DNA of 64,000 nt, taken from contig JAEUTN010000020.1 in assembly GCA_016787895.1 (NCBI GenBank), forward strand, positions 124,001 to 188,000. Reading direction: 5' to 3'. The notes beneath the pieces are model-generated. The model did not search any database, had not been told where the DNA came from, and worked only from the letters and a program-made list of their open reading frames with translations. The DNA comes from Bacteroidia bacterium. Its GTDB lineage: Bacteria > Bacteroidota > Bacteroidia > B-17B0 > Aurantibacillaceae. Within the stretch, counting starts at the first letter, position 1. Each line of letters opens with the position of its first letter. Of the stretch, positions 8,620 to 17,744 are shown one piece after another. The translations under genes and the position numbers were made by a program.

Positions 8620-10086
8620 GTGTTAAGTGGATTAAATACCCGATTCAAGCAAAGTGAATTAGGTGCAGGCCTGTCTATTATTTTACTGGTACTCGCTTTA
8701 AATCTGGGTTTTGTATTTGATTACTCTGACTGGGATGTACTCATCCTTGGCCTTATTTTTTTATTTATACTAAGTTATTTACTTTTAAAGAAGAGGGAAC
8801 AACTGTATTATCTGCTGGTGTTCACTGTACCCTTAAGTGTTACGTTTCCCATAGGTGAGGGTAACACGCTGAATGGTCCATCCGAACTCATTTGCGCTTT
8901 CATGAGCCTGTACTTTCTGATTGCTTTTCTGAATGGAAAACGTATCAATAAAGACCTGATCAGACATCCCCTGAGCATTTTACTGTTGCTGGATTTGTTG
9001 TGGATGTTGATTACCGCATTGGGCAGCCAAATGCCGGAAGTGTCTGTCAAACGATGGATAATACGTGCAGTTTACCTGTGCGTGTATTATTTTATGTTCT
9101 CGGAATTCTTTTTAAAAGACACCAAAAATATTCCCCGTTTACTCGTTTATTATTGTTTGGGTTTGATTGTTCCAATTTCTTACTACCTCTACCAGCACCA
9201 GCAAATTGGTTTTGCCATTCAAGGTTCCACCGCATTCAGCAGGCCGTTTTACAACGATCACACCGTGTATGGAGCCGTGCTGGTGTTTTTTCTTCCTTTT
9301 TTGTACTATTTTACTTTTCGGCACATTCAAAATTTCACGTATCGTTTGTTTTACATTCTTCTGGCGGGTTATATTCTGGCCGCTTCCTTTTTTTCCTACT
9401 CAAGAGCCGCCTGGTTAAGTTTGCTTTGCGCGTTTGGTGTTTACCTGGTGTTTAAATGGAAGATAAAAACAAGAACCATTGTGTTAGGAACAATAGCAGT
9501 GGCAATTGCAGGATTGGTGATAAGCGGCAGCCTGATGGAATCGTTCAGCCGCAATAAGGTGAAGAGCCATGGAGGGGACGTTGGACAGCATTTTAAATCC
9601 ATGACCAACATCAGCACCGATGCTTCGAATGTGGAACGCATTAACCGCTGGAAGTGCGCCTGGAGAATGTTTCAGGACAAACCGCTGATGGGTTTTGGGC
9701 CGGGAACGTATCAGTTTTATTATGGACAGTTTCAGGTGAGCAGTGATTTAAATTACCACAGTACCTATGCCGGAGATAAAGGTCACGCGCATTCAGAGTA
9801 TTTGAATTACCTCAGTGAAACGGGATTACCGGGTTTGATTATATTTTTGCTCATAATCATTATGGTTGGCAAAACCGCTTCGCGTGGCATCCGGCAAAAT
9901 TATGCCGACAAACGCAGGAGCAATCTCGCCATGGTGCTTTACATGGGTTTAATTACATTTTACATCCATTCTTTTTTCAATGGATTTATTGAAAGTGATA
10001 AAATGGCCATGCCGGTTTTCACTTCCATAGCGGCATTGGTGGCCATTGATATTGAGTCCAGGAGGGCGGGAATCTCAAAGGCCTGA
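8620..10086 (+). CDS. O-antigen ligase / polymerase family membrane protein (Wzy_C)
   Basis: The 488-residue protein has about 11-12 membrane helices and the Wzy_C hallmark region: SYSRAAWLSL (about residue 260), a large periplasmic loop containing RWKCAWRMFQDKPLMGFGPG, and GHAHSEYLNYLSETGLPGL (about 388-406). In WaaL-type ligases a His in the last motif is essential for transfer of undecaprenyl-linked glycan; His389 or His391 would be the counterpart here. The start is a GTG directly after the upstream stop, so translation is probably coupled. Whether it ligates O-antigen or polymerises another glycan cannot be told. Confidence 0.85.
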   Translation: MLSGLNTRFKQSELGAGLSIILLVLALNLGFVFDYSDWDVLILGLIFLFILSYLLLKKREQLYYLLVFTVPLSVTFPIGEGNTLNGPSELICAFMSLYFLIAFLNGKRINKDLIRHPLSILLLLDLLWMLITALGSQMPEVSVKRWIIRAVYLCVYYFMFSEFFLKDTKNIPRLLVYYCLGLIVPISYYLYQHQQIGFAIQGSTAFSRPFYNDHTVYGAVLVFFLPFLYYFTFRHIQNFTYRLFYILLAGYILAASFFSYSRAAWLSLLCAFGVYLVFKWKIKTRTIVLGTIAVAIAGLVISGSLMESFSRNKVKSHGGDVGQHFKSMTNISTDASNVERINRWKCAWRMFQDKPLMGFGPGTYQFYYGQFQVSSDLNYHSTYAGDKGHAHSEYLNYLSETGLPGLIIFLLIIIMVGKTASRGIRQNYADKRRSNLAMVLYMGLITFYIHSFFNGFIESDKMAMPVFTSIAALVAIDIESRRAGISKA

Positions 10087-10191
10087 ATAAGAAAGTCCTA
10101 ATGGACACAACCCGAACAACAACCAATTTCTGATATTTATCATCCCCTGGGAATGACATTCGAACTTGGATTCAATTTTGACCTGTGTACT

Positions 10192-10238
10192 TTTGCCCTT
10201 TAACGGTTTTTTCTAAATTTGTTCGTAAGGAAACCGTT
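10192..10238 (+). promoter_or_regulatory. Promoter of the ccoI-like ATPase with flanking inverted repeat
   Basis: TTTG at 10192-10195 and TAAATTTG at 10214-10221 form a good -33/-7 pair with 18 bases between. An exact inverted repeat, AACGGTTT at 10202-10209 and AAACCGTT at 10231-10238, brackets the -7 element with a 21-base spacer, which would suit a dimeric repressor or activator. No similar pair was found elsewhere in the window. Confidence 0.6.
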
Positions 10239-10260
10239 CAACCTACTCAATCAGGCACAT

Positions 10261-12672
10261 ATGCTCAAAGAACCCGTTAAAGTCAATCCCCAGGCACTCT
10301 GTTACCACTGTGGTGAGGATATCATTGAAAGGGGAATACACATCGAGGACAAACATTTTTGTTGCAGCGGATGTAAAACGGTGTATGAAATCTTAAGCCA
10401 GAATAACCTCTGTGAGTACTACGATCGTGAAGCGCAACCCGGAATCAATCAAAAGCATCAGATCAGGGAGGGAAAGTTTGGTTTTCTTGATGATGAAAAC
10501 GTAACTCAAAAGTTGCTGCATTTCCGTCAGGACGAACAATGTCATGTGATGTTTTATCTGCCTCAGATGCATTGCAGCTCCTGCATCTGGTTGCTGGAAA
10601 ATCTCAACAGGGTCAACAAAGGTGTACTCAAGTCGGAAGTGGACTTCATTAAAAAAGAAGTTCGGGTGATTTTCGACAAAAGCAAAACGAGTTTACGAAA
10701 GGTTGCCGAAACACTTACTTTAATTGGATATGAGCCCCACATCAGCTTACAGGATGTGTCGGATAAAAAGGTTAAAAAGCACAATACCGCCCGTATCGTA
10801 AAGATAGGCATAGCTGGTTTTTGTTTTGGAAACATTATGATGCTGAGTTTCCCTGAGTATTTTTCCCTCAATCCTGAAGAGCATCCCGGATTGAACACCT
10901 GGTTCAGTGCTCTGAATGTGCTGTTATCCCTGCCGGTGTTTTTTTATTGTGCGTTCGAGTTTTTTGAATCGGCTTATAAGGGTTTGCGCCAGAAATTCCT
11001 AAACATTGATGCGCCAATAGCGCTGGCAATAGTGATAACCTTTGGCAGAAGTCTCTATGAAATTGGGAGTGGCACTGGTGCAGGGTATTTGGATTCCATG
11101 AGTGGCATTGTGTTTTTTATGCTGGTGGGCCGGTATTTTCAGGATAAAACCTATCAAAATCTTTCTTTTGAAAGGGATTATAAATCCTACTTCCCCCTGG
11201 GAGTAACGATTTTAGAAGACGGGGCGGTTGAACAACAAATTCCGGTTTCGGAATTAAAGCCGGGTCATCGGATCAAGATCCATCACGGTGAAATCATTCC
11301 GGCTGACTCCATTTTGTTTATGGGCAAAGCCAGTATTGACTATAGTTTTGTGAGTGGAGAATCTCTTCCGGTGGAAAAGTCGATTGGGGAAATTTTGTAT
11401 GCAGGCGGTAAGCAGTGTGGTGGCGCAATAGAACTGGAAGTGGTAAAAGAAATTTCCCAAAGTTACCTCACCCGTTTATGGAACAACGACAGTTTTAAGC
11501 AGGAAAAAGAAAGGGATAAAACATCTTTTGTACACTACCTCAGCCGGTATTTTACGTATATCCTTTTTAGCATTGCTTTATTTGCTACCGGTTACTGGCT
11601 GATGGAAGATGCTTCCAAAACATGGCAGGTATTGACAGCGGTGTTAATTGTGGCTTGTCCATGTGCCTTGTTATTAAGTGCAACCTTCACCAATGGCAAC
11701 ATGTTGCATGCTTTGGGTTCAAAAGGCATTTATGTTAAAAATGCCGGTGTGCTGGAAGACATGTCGAGTATCACTAACATTGTATTTGATAAAACTGGTA
11801 CCATCACTGAACAATCCGGCTCGGAACTCCTTTACAAGGGCGAAGAGCTGAGTGCCTATCAACAACAACTTTTCAGAACCTTATCTTCACAATCCAATCA
11901 TCCCCTCAGCAAAGGGGTTTATTACCGATTACCGGCTTCATCAAAACTTAAGTTAAGTGATTTTGTTGAAGAAAAGGGAAAAGGGCTGTCGGCAAACATC
12001 GATGGGCATGAGGTGCGTATGGGCTCAGCCGATTGGATTGCGAAGGGTTTTCAAACAGTTGACACTAAACGAAGTTCGGTTTATCTTGCCCTGGATGGAA
12101 AGGTTTTGGGCTTTTTTGAGGTTAATCACCATTACCGAAAAGGCCTTGAACAGGTGGTATCGGAATTAAGTGAATCGTACACCCTTGCGGTTGTTTCAGG
12201 CGACAATGCGGCGGAAGAACAGCGTTTAAAAGGCATCTTTGGTGAAGAATGTACGTTGCTGTTTAATCGTCAACCACAGGATAAACTCGATTACATCAAA
12301 CGTTTGCAGGCCGGAAAAAAAAGAGTGATGATGGTAGGCGATGGACTAAACGATGCCGGGGCACTACGGCAAAGTGATATAGGAATAGCCATCAGCGACA
12401 ATACCAATACCTTTTCCCCATCCTGTGATGTAATTTTTTCCGGCGCTTCTTTCCCCTTGTTTGGAAAATTTATCCGGTTTTGCAGGCGTCAGAAATTCAT
12501 AATTTATATTAGCTTTGTTTTATCAATACTGTACAATATAATAGGTTTGTATTTTGCTGTAAGCGGGCAGCTGGAACCGGTAATAGCCGCAATATTAATG
12601 CCTGTGAGTTCCATCAGCATCGTTGTATTTACGTCGGGAGCCACTTTTGTGCTGGCTAAAAGGTTAAGTTAA
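10261..12672 (+). CDS. ccoI: Copper-transporting P1B-type ATPase, CcoI/FixI type
   Basis: The ATG at 10261 gives 803 residues; a TTG 14 codons upstream falls within the -7 element and is rejected. An N-terminal cysteine-rich domain (Cys14, Cys17, Cys34, Cys35, Cys38; CYHCGED and FCCSGCKTVYEIL) precedes an HMA domain with MHCSSC (Cys105, Cys108). The membrane CPC motif is Cys466-Pro-Cys468, the phosphorylated Asp510 lies in DKTGTIT, and the hinge is GDGLNDAGAL. This domain order marks the CcoI/FixI/CtpA2 group, which exports Cu(I) to the periplasm for assembly of cbb3 oxidase. The cco genes lie 20 kb away, whereas the N2O reductase operon, another copper enzyme, follows directly. Confidence 0.93.
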   Translation: MLKEPVKVNPQALCYHCGEDIIERGIHIEDKHFCCSGCKTVYEILSQNNLCEYYDREAQPGINQKHQIREGKFGFLDDENVTQKLLHFRQDEQCHVMFYLPQMHCSSCIWLLENLNRVNKGVLKSEVDFIKKEVRVIFDKSKTSLRKVAETLTLIGYEPHISLQDVSDKKVKKHNTARIVKIGIAGFCFGNIMMLSFPEYFSLNPEEHPGLNTWFSALNVLLSLPVFFYCAFEFFESAYKGLRQKFLNIDAPIALAIVITFGRSLYEIGSGTGAGYLDSMSGIVFFMLVGRYFQDKTYQNLSFERDYKSYFPLGVTILEDGAVEQQIPVSELKPGHRIKIHHGEIIPADSILFMGKASIDYSFVSGESLPVEKSIGEILYAGGKQCGGAIELEVVKEISQSYLTRLWNNDSFKQEKERDKTSFVHYLSRYFTYILFSIALFATGYWLMEDASKTWQVLTAVLIVACPCALLLSATFTNGNMLHALGSKGIYVKNAGVLEDMSSITNIVFDKTGTITEQSGSELLYKGEELSAYQQQLFRTLSSQSNHPLSKGVYYRLPASSKLKLSDFVEEKGKGLSANIDGHEVRMGSADWIAKGFQTVDTKRSSVYLALDGKVLGFFEVNHHYRKGLEQVVSELSESYTLAVVSGDNAAEEQRLKGIFGEECTLLFNRQPQDKLDYIKRLQAGKKRVMMVGDGLNDAGALRQSDIGIAISDNTNTFSPSCDVIFSGASFPLFGKFIRFCRRQKFIIYISFVLSILYNIIGLYFAVSGQLEPVIAAILMPVSSISIVVFTSGATFVLAKRLS

Positions 12673-12810
12673 GTGTTCTGTTATTACCCATTCGGGAGAA
12701 GTTCTGGCCGATGGCAAAAGACGCCTTGTCGGTTTTAAGGTTGTGTTCAGTGTTTTGTACCCGGGGTTCTTTGACTATTTATTAAAAAGTTGACAATTCT
12801 CGCCGGAAAA

Positions 12811-12826
12811 CATGACATTGGTCATG
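12811..12826. promoter_or_regulatory. Fnr-like palindrome upstream of the nos operon
   Basis: CATGACATTGGTCATG is a perfect 6+6 inverted repeat around four bases. Its core TGAC-N4-GTCA is shared with seven other intergenic sites in the window. It lies 74 bases before the first nos gene and 27 bases before the Rrf2-type operator, so both inputs could act on one promoter. Binding by an Fnr-type regulator is inferred. Confidence 0.65.
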
Positions 12827-12844
12827 TATTTCGGTTCTCATAAA

Positions 12845-12862
12845 TCGGACATTTGAGTCCGA
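12845..12862. promoter_or_regulatory. Putative Rrf2-type operator upstream of the nos operon
   Basis: TCGGACATTTGAGTCCGA is an 18-base inverted repeat with perfect 6-base arms. The same format (TMGGAY-N6-RTCCGA) occurs upstream of norC and the Rrf2 regulator gene. A weak -7-like TAATCTTA lies at 12873-12880, so a bound protein would cover the -33 region and probably repress. Confidence 0.6.
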
Positions 12863-12899
12863 GATTATAAGATAATCTTAACCAATAAAAACCATACCT

Positions 12900-13385
12900 A
12901 TGAAAACACCAACAATTCTCTTAACAGCGCTGCTTGCCTTTATGCTTTGGTCCTGCGGTGGCAGTGAAAAACCTGCGGATGCACAAACCGGTGGCGAAGC
13001 CCCCAAAAGCATGGTGGCCGATCCCGAATCGTATGATCCAAAACGCGGGGAGGGTAAATGGACAACCGAAAACATTAATCTCGGAGCTACTTTGGATGCG
13101 GCAATGGCCACTGAAGGGGAGAAAATAAGTGGGGTGAAGTGTACCTCCTGTCACAAAATGACGGAGGAAAAATTGGTTGGTCCGGGTTGGAAAGGCGCGA
13201 CCTTAAAAAGGACTCCGGAGTGGATTATGAATTTTATTACCAATCCTGATCCAATGATTGATAAAGATCCTGAGGTGCAGGCCATGCTTGAACTTTGTTT
13301 GGTACGTATGCCCAACCAGAACCTCAGTGACACTGATGCCAGAAACATTCTTGAATACATGCGTAAAATAGACGGAGTTAAATAA
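12900..13385 (+). CDS. Monohaem cytochrome c lipoprotein of the nos operon
   Basis: The 161-residue protein has a lipoprotein signal (lipobox LWSC, Cys19) and one haem c site, CTSCH at about residues 81-85, with a likely Met axial ligand in VRMPNQNL near residue 140. Clade II nos clusters commonly carry such cytochromes, which are thought to pass electrons to NosZ; here it is the first gene of the operon, 19 bases before nosZ, which fits that role. The operon promoter region carries two palindromic sites. Electron delivery to NosZ is inferred from context. Confidence 0.88.
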   Translation: MKTPTILLTALLAFMLWSCGGSEKPADAQTGGEAPKSMVADPESYDPKRGEGKWTTENINLGATLDAAMATEGEKISGVKCTSCHKMTEEKLVGPGWKGATLKRTPEWIMNFITNPDPMIDKDPEVQAMLELCLVRMPNQNLSDTDARNILEYMRKIDGVK

Positions 13386-13404
13386 AAAAATAAAACCAAA
13401 TCAA

Positions 13405-15390
13405 ATGAAAAGCAAAATAACAACAGCAGTAATTGCGGGTTTAGCTTTGGTTTCTGTGATGGAATCCTGCAAACCAAAAAGCACCGGCAATGCCGTTAGC
13501 GGTGATGCCGCCGGTAAAGCGTATGTAGCACCCGGCAAACACGATGAATACTACAACTTTGTCAGTGGAGGTTTCAGCGGACAAATGAGTGTGTACGGTT
13601 TACCAAGCGGACGTTTGCTTCGCGTTATTCCGGTATTCGCGGTCGATCCTGAAAAAGGGTGGGGATACAGCGAAGAAACCAAACCCATGCTGAACACTTC
13701 ACATGGTATTGTTCCCTGGGATGATTTACACCACACCCAATTGTCAAAAACCGAAGGTGAAATCGACGGACGCTGGGTATTTGGTAACGCCAACAACACC
13801 CCCCGTGTAGCCAGAATTGACTTAAAAACCTTCAGAACGGCTGAAATCATTGAACTTCCGAATAGTGCCGGTAACCACTCATCCCCTTTCATCACTGAAA
13901 ATACAGAGTATGTTGTTGCCGGAACCCGTTTCAGCGTTCCTTCGGATAACGCGAATGGCGATGTTCCTATCAGTACCTATAAAGAAAATTTCAAAGGCTA
14001 TTTAAGCTTTATTTCTGTGAACAAGGAAAGCGGAGAAATGGACATTGCTTTCCAAATCGAATGCCCGGGTGTAAACTTTGACCTGAGCCGTGCCGGAAAG
14101 ATGAAATCGCACGGATGGTTCTTTTTCTCATGTTACAATACCGAACAGGCCAACACCTTGTTAGAGGTAAACGCTTCGCAACGCGATAAGGATTTTATCA
14201 TGGCTGTAAATTGGAAAAAGGCCGAAGAGTATATCAAAGCCGGGAAAGGAAAAAAAACACCTGTTAAATATGCTCATAACGTTTACAGCGATGAAAACCA
14301 TTCAGCTACTTCGACCATTAAAACGGAAGTATTGGTGTTGGATTCAAAGGAATTGGCTGACATCTGTTACATGATGCCTTGTCCTAAATCCCCGCACGGA
14401 TGTGACGTGGATCCAACCGGTGAGTACATTGTTGGTAGTGGTAAGTTAGCAGCTTTAATTCCTGTATTTAGTTTTGATAAAATGATAAAAGCCATCGCCA
14501 ATAAAGAATACGATGGGGATTATCTGGGCATACCCATCATTAAATACGAATCGGCTTTGTACGGTGAGGTTAAAAAGCCGGGTCTCGGACCTCTTCACAC
14601 CGAGTTCGACGGTAAAGGAAACGCCTATACCTCTTTCTTTGTGTCGTCTGAAGTAGTGAAATGGAACATAAAGGAATTAAAAGTGGTGGACAGGGTTCCA
14701 ACATACTATTCTGTGGGTCACCTTTGCATCCCCGGTGGTGATTCCAGAACCCCTTCGGCTAAATACCTGATTGCCTATAACAAAATCACAAAAGACCGTT
14801 ACCTGCCTACAGGTCCTGAGTTGTCGCAAAGCGCCCAATTGTACGATATCAGTGGAGAAAAAATGCAAATGATTCTCGATTTCCCGACCATTGGCGAACC
14901 ACACTATGCACAGGCGAGTCCTGCTGCCATTATCGAAAAAAATCAGCTGAAGTTGTTTAAGATTGATGAAAACAAACACCCTTATGCGGCTAAAGGTGAG
15001 GGAGAAGCAAAAGTGGTGAGAAATGGCAACCAGGTACATGTGTATATGACCTCTGTTCGTTCCCACTTTGCCCCTGATAACATTGAAGGAATAAAGGTAG
15101 GTGATGAGGTGTATTTCCACGTAACTAATCTTGAGCAAGACTGGGACGTTCCACACGGTTTCGCAGTAAAAGGTGCATCCAATGCAGAACTGTTAATCAT
15201 GCCGGGTGAAACACAAACCTTAAAATGGGTTCCTGATCGTGTGGGTATTGTGCCAATCTACTGTACCGACTTTTGCAGTGCCTTACATCAGGAAATGCAG
15301 GGTTATGTGCGGGTATCTCCTGCCGGCAGTAAAGTTCCTTTGACTTACCACGTTGGTAAAACAGCGGCTGAAATTCCGGCCTCTAACTAA
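13405..15390 (+). CDS. nosZ: Nitrous oxide reductase, clade II
   Basis: The 661-residue periplasmic enzyme reduces N2O to N2. A seven-bladed propeller domain holds the CuZ cluster; DDLHHTQLS (about residues 110-118) contributes His ligands, with further ones in NHSSPFI and SPHGCDVD. The C-terminal cupredoxin domain holds CuA: Cys620, Cys624 and His628 in CTDFCSALHQEM, with Met631. The signal peptide lacks a twin-arginine motif and ends in a lipobox-like MESC (Cys22), typical of the Sec-exported clade II (atypical) NosZ and unlike the Tat-exported clade I. A hairpin terminator follows, so nosZ and the cytochrome are probably made in excess over the maturation proteins. Confidence 0.97.
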   Translation: MKSKITTAVIAGLALVSVMESCKPKSTGNAVSGDAAGKAYVAPGKHDEYYNFVSGGFSGQMSVYGLPSGRLLRVIPVFAVDPEKGWGYSEETKPMLNTSHGIVPWDDLHHTQLSKTEGEIDGRWVFGNANNTPRVARIDLKTFRTAEIIELPNSAGNHSSPFITENTEYVVAGTRFSVPSDNANGDVPISTYKENFKGYLSFISVNKESGEMDIAFQIECPGVNFDLSRAGKMKSHGWFFFSCYNTEQANTLLEVNASQRDKDFIMAVNWKKAEEYIKAGKGKKTPVKYAHNVYSDENHSATSTIKTEVLVLDSKELADICYMMPCPKSPHGCDVDPTGEYIVGSGKLAALIPVFSFDKMIKAIANKEYDGDYLGIPIIKYESALYGEVKKPGLGPLHTEFDGKGNAYTSFFVSSEVVKWNIKELKVVDRVPTYYSVGHLCIPGGDSRTPSAKYLIAYNKITKDRYLPTGPELSQSAQLYDISGEKMQMILDFPTIGEPHYAQASPAAIIEKNQLKLFKIDENKHPYAAKGEGEAKVVRNGNQVHVYMTSVRSHFAPDNIEGIKVGDEVYFHVTNLEQDWDVPHGFAVKGASNAELLIMPGETQTLKWVPDRVGIVPIYCTDFCSALHQEMQGYVRVSPAGSKVPLTYHVGKTAAEIPASN

Positions 15391-15402
15391 AACTAGTTGG
15401 AT

Positions 15403-15435
15403 GGGAGCAGAGGCACAATCTGCTCCCTTCTTTTT
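15403..15435 (+). terminator. Hairpin with T tract between nosZ and nosL
   Basis: GGGAGCAGA pairs perfectly with TCTGCTCCC across a 7-base loop, followed by TTCTTTTT. It lies 12 bases after nosZ and 55 bases before the next gene on the same strand. It may end most transcripts after nosZ, leaving readthrough or a separate promoter to feed nosLDFY. Confidence 0.8.
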
Positions 15436-15482
15436 CCTGTGCAAAACGTACCTTTTTACCGGCCTCTATTAATACATACCTC

Positions 15483-16502
15483 ATGACTACACCATCCAAA
15501 AAAATAAGACCACTTTCAAGAGTTTTGCTTTTTCTTTCAGCTGCACTGCTTGTTGTTTCTTTGTTTCTACCCATTTGGAGAATTGATCTGGATGCGCCTC
15601 AATACCCCGAAGGGCTTAACCTGATGATTTATGCTGATAAATTGGGAGGAAATGTTGAGATTATAAACGGACTGAACCATTACATCGGAATGAAAACCCT
15701 GCACACCGAAGATTTTATTGAATTTACCGTGTTGCCATACTGCATCCTGTTTTTCGCGGCCTTTAGTTTACTCGCTGCCATTGTGGGCAGAAAACGCGTG
15801 CTGTATACGCTCTTGTCCTTATTTGTGCTTTTCGGTATAGTGGCCATGGTGGATTTCTGGCGATGGGAATACAATTACGGACACAATCTCGATCCAAACG
15901 CCGCTATCATTGTTCCGGGTATGGCCTACCAGCCTCCTTTGATTGGCTTTAAACAACTTTTGAATTTCGGCGCGTATTCAATTCCGGATAATGGCGGTTG
16001 GTTATTTATTTTAAGTGGTGTTTGTATGTTGTTGGCAACGCTTCTGGAGACTGGAGTTCTCAATAGATTTGCAAAAAATAAAAACCTTGCCTTATCATCA
16101 ATCGTGGTATTAAGTTTCGCAACGTCCTGCAGTTCTTCAGGGCCGGAACCTATTGCCCTAAACAAAGACAATTGTGACTATTGTAAGATGACCATTTCCA
16201 ACGTTCGTTTCGCGACGGAACTCATCACTTCCAAGGGCAGGGTGTATAAGTTTGACGACGTTTCCTGTATGATCAATTACAAAAAGGAAAATTCAAATAT
16301 GGCATCCGCTAAATTCTATATCAGCGATTACCTTGAACCGAATGCCTTATTAAAGGCCGACTCTCTGTTTTATGTTTCCGGAGAAGCAGTCGGAAGTCCG
16401 ATGGGTGGGGACATAGCCGCTTTTTCGAATTCCGATAGTGCTCAGGCTTTTTTGGTTAGATTATCGGCTCAACCCCTTTCCTGGGCTCAAATAAGCGAGT
16501 AA
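15483..16502 (+). CDS. nosL: Four-helix membrane domain fused to NosL copper chaperone
   Basis: One continuous 339-residue frame joins two proteins that are usually separate. Residues 1-195 hold about four membrane helices (near 13-31, 84-101, 106-124, 173-190), a membrane protein type seen next to nosL in Bacteroidota. Residues about 197-339 are NosL: a hydrophobic stretch ending in a lipobox-like LSFATSC (Cys216), then CDYCKMTI with Cys231, Cys234 and Met236 that would bind Cu(I), then KFDDVSCMI. NosL is known to deliver copper for assembly of the CuZ site. The internal lipobox suggests either a retained fusion or cleavage and lipidation of NosL. nosD follows after 3 bases. Confidence 0.88.
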   Translation: MTTPSKKIRPLSRVLLFLSAALLVVSLFLPIWRIDLDAPQYPEGLNLMIYADKLGGNVEIINGLNHYIGMKTLHTEDFIEFTVLPYCILFFAAFSLLAAIVGRKRVLYTLLSLFVLFGIVAMVDFWRWEYNYGHNLDPNAAIIVPGMAYQPPLIGFKQLLNFGAYSIPDNGGWLFILSGVCMLLATLLETGVLNRFAKNKNLALSSIVVLSFATSCSSSGPEPIALNKDNCDYCKMTISNVRFATELITSKGRVYKFDDVSCMINYKKENSNMASAKFYISDYLEPNALLKADSLFYVSGEAVGSPMGGDIAAFSNSDSAQAFLVRLSAQPLSWAQISE

Positions 16503-16505
16503 GTT

Positions 16506-17741
16506 GTGATCAGAATCTTTTATATTTTCCTGCTATTTTTTTCGGCTTTCCTCTCGCAAGCAAACAATGTTCATGTTGGAAAAAGCCAGGTTTTTTCAAC
16601 TATAAAAGAAGCCATAGCCAAATCCAATGCGGGGGATACCATTTGGGTTCACGAAGGCATTTACCGGGAAGGAAATCTGGTAGTGGATAAACGTCTGATA
16701 TTAATCGGGAAAAATTACCCCATACTTGATGGAAATAAAAAGCACGAAGTGTTGTCGGTAAAAGCCGATTTTACCTGCGTGAAAGGGTTTAAAATACAAC
16801 ATTCAGGCTACGCTTCGCTTGACGATCCCTGTGGAATTAAGGTTTACGAAAGCAGGGGAGTAGAGATCACCGATAACATTCTGGATGATAATTTTTTTGG
16901 CATTTATATTCAGTATGGGAAACAATGTGTGGTGAAAAACAACCGCATCAGGGCTTACGGGGTGGAGGAACAGCAAATCGGCAACGGCATACACTGCTGG
17001 AAAAGCGATAGTTTATTAATCATTGGCAATAGGATTGAAGGGCACCGCGATGGTATTTATTTTGAATTTGTCACCAATTCGGTGATCTGGAGAAACCGGT
17101 CCTTTAACAATATCCGCTATGGTCTGCATTTTATGTTTTCCAACAACGATGCATATATCACCAATTATTTTAAACACAACGGCGCGGGGGTGGCCGTAAT
17201 GTTTACTAAAAATGTGAAAATGTTCAATAACAGTTTTGAAGAGAACTGGGGAGACGCTGCGTATGGACTGATGCTTAAAGAAATATCAGATAGTTACATC
17301 ACCGGAAATCATTTTTTGAAAAACACAACCGGCATTTACATGGAGGGCACTAACAGAATTCTGGCAGAGCATAACACCTTTCAAGCGAATGGATGGGGAA
17401 TGAAAATTCAGGCGAGTTGCATGGACAACGAAATTCGTTCGAATAATTTTATTGGAAACACTTTTGATGTCAGTACCAATGGCAGCACAGTATTAAACAC
17501 CTTTAACGGCAATTATTGGGATAAATACAACGGGTATGATCTGGATAGAAACAAAACCGGAGATGTACCTTACCACCCCTTGAGTGTGTTTTCGGTCATT
17601 GTTGAACAAACCCCGCCGGCCATGTTATTATTTCGTAGTTTTATGGTGGATCTTTTGGATAAATCAGAAAAAATAGCCCCCAGTTTGACGCCTGATCATT
17701 TTGTGGACAATCAACCACTTCTTCATTCTCTCCCCCTGTAA
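16506..17741 (+). CDS. nosD: NosD, periplasmic beta-helix protein for CuZ maturation
   Basis: The 411-residue protein starts at GTG, 3 bases after nosL. A signal peptide (MIRIFYIFLLFFSAFLSQA) is followed by a right-handed parallel beta helix of the CASH type, seen as repeated N/G-rich turns such as NNRI, GNRIEGHRDGIYF and TGIYMEGTNRI. NosD acts with the NosFY ABC transporter in assembling the copper-sulfur CuZ centre. Its C-terminal end (residues about 365-411) leaves the repeat pattern. Length and operon position fit the family. Confidence 0.95.
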   Translation: MIRIFYIFLLFFSAFLSQANNVHVGKSQVFSTIKEAIAKSNAGDTIWVHEGIYREGNLVVDKRLILIGKNYPILDGNKKHEVLSVKADFTCVKGFKIQHSGYASLDDPCGIKVYESRGVEITDNILDDNFFGIYIQYGKQCVVKNNRIRAYGVEEQQIGNGIHCWKSDSLLIIGNRIEGHRDGIYFEFVTNSVIWRNRSFNNIRYGLHFMFSNNDAYITNYFKHNGAGVAVMFTKNVKMFNNSFEENWGDAAYGLMLKEISDSYITGNHFLKNTTGIYMEGTNRILAEHNTFQANGWGMKIQASCMDNEIRSNNFIGNTFDVSTNGSTVLNTFNGNYWDKYNGYDLDRNKTGDVPYHPLSVFSVIVEQTPPAMLLFRSFMVDLLDKSEKIAPSLTPDHFVDNQPLLHSLPL

Positions 17742-17744
17742 ATT

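Noticed and set aside
10152-10162. GAATGACATTC, a small palindrome upstream of the ccoI-type gene
   Set aside because: It lacks the N4-spaced GTCA arm and is short enough to be chance.
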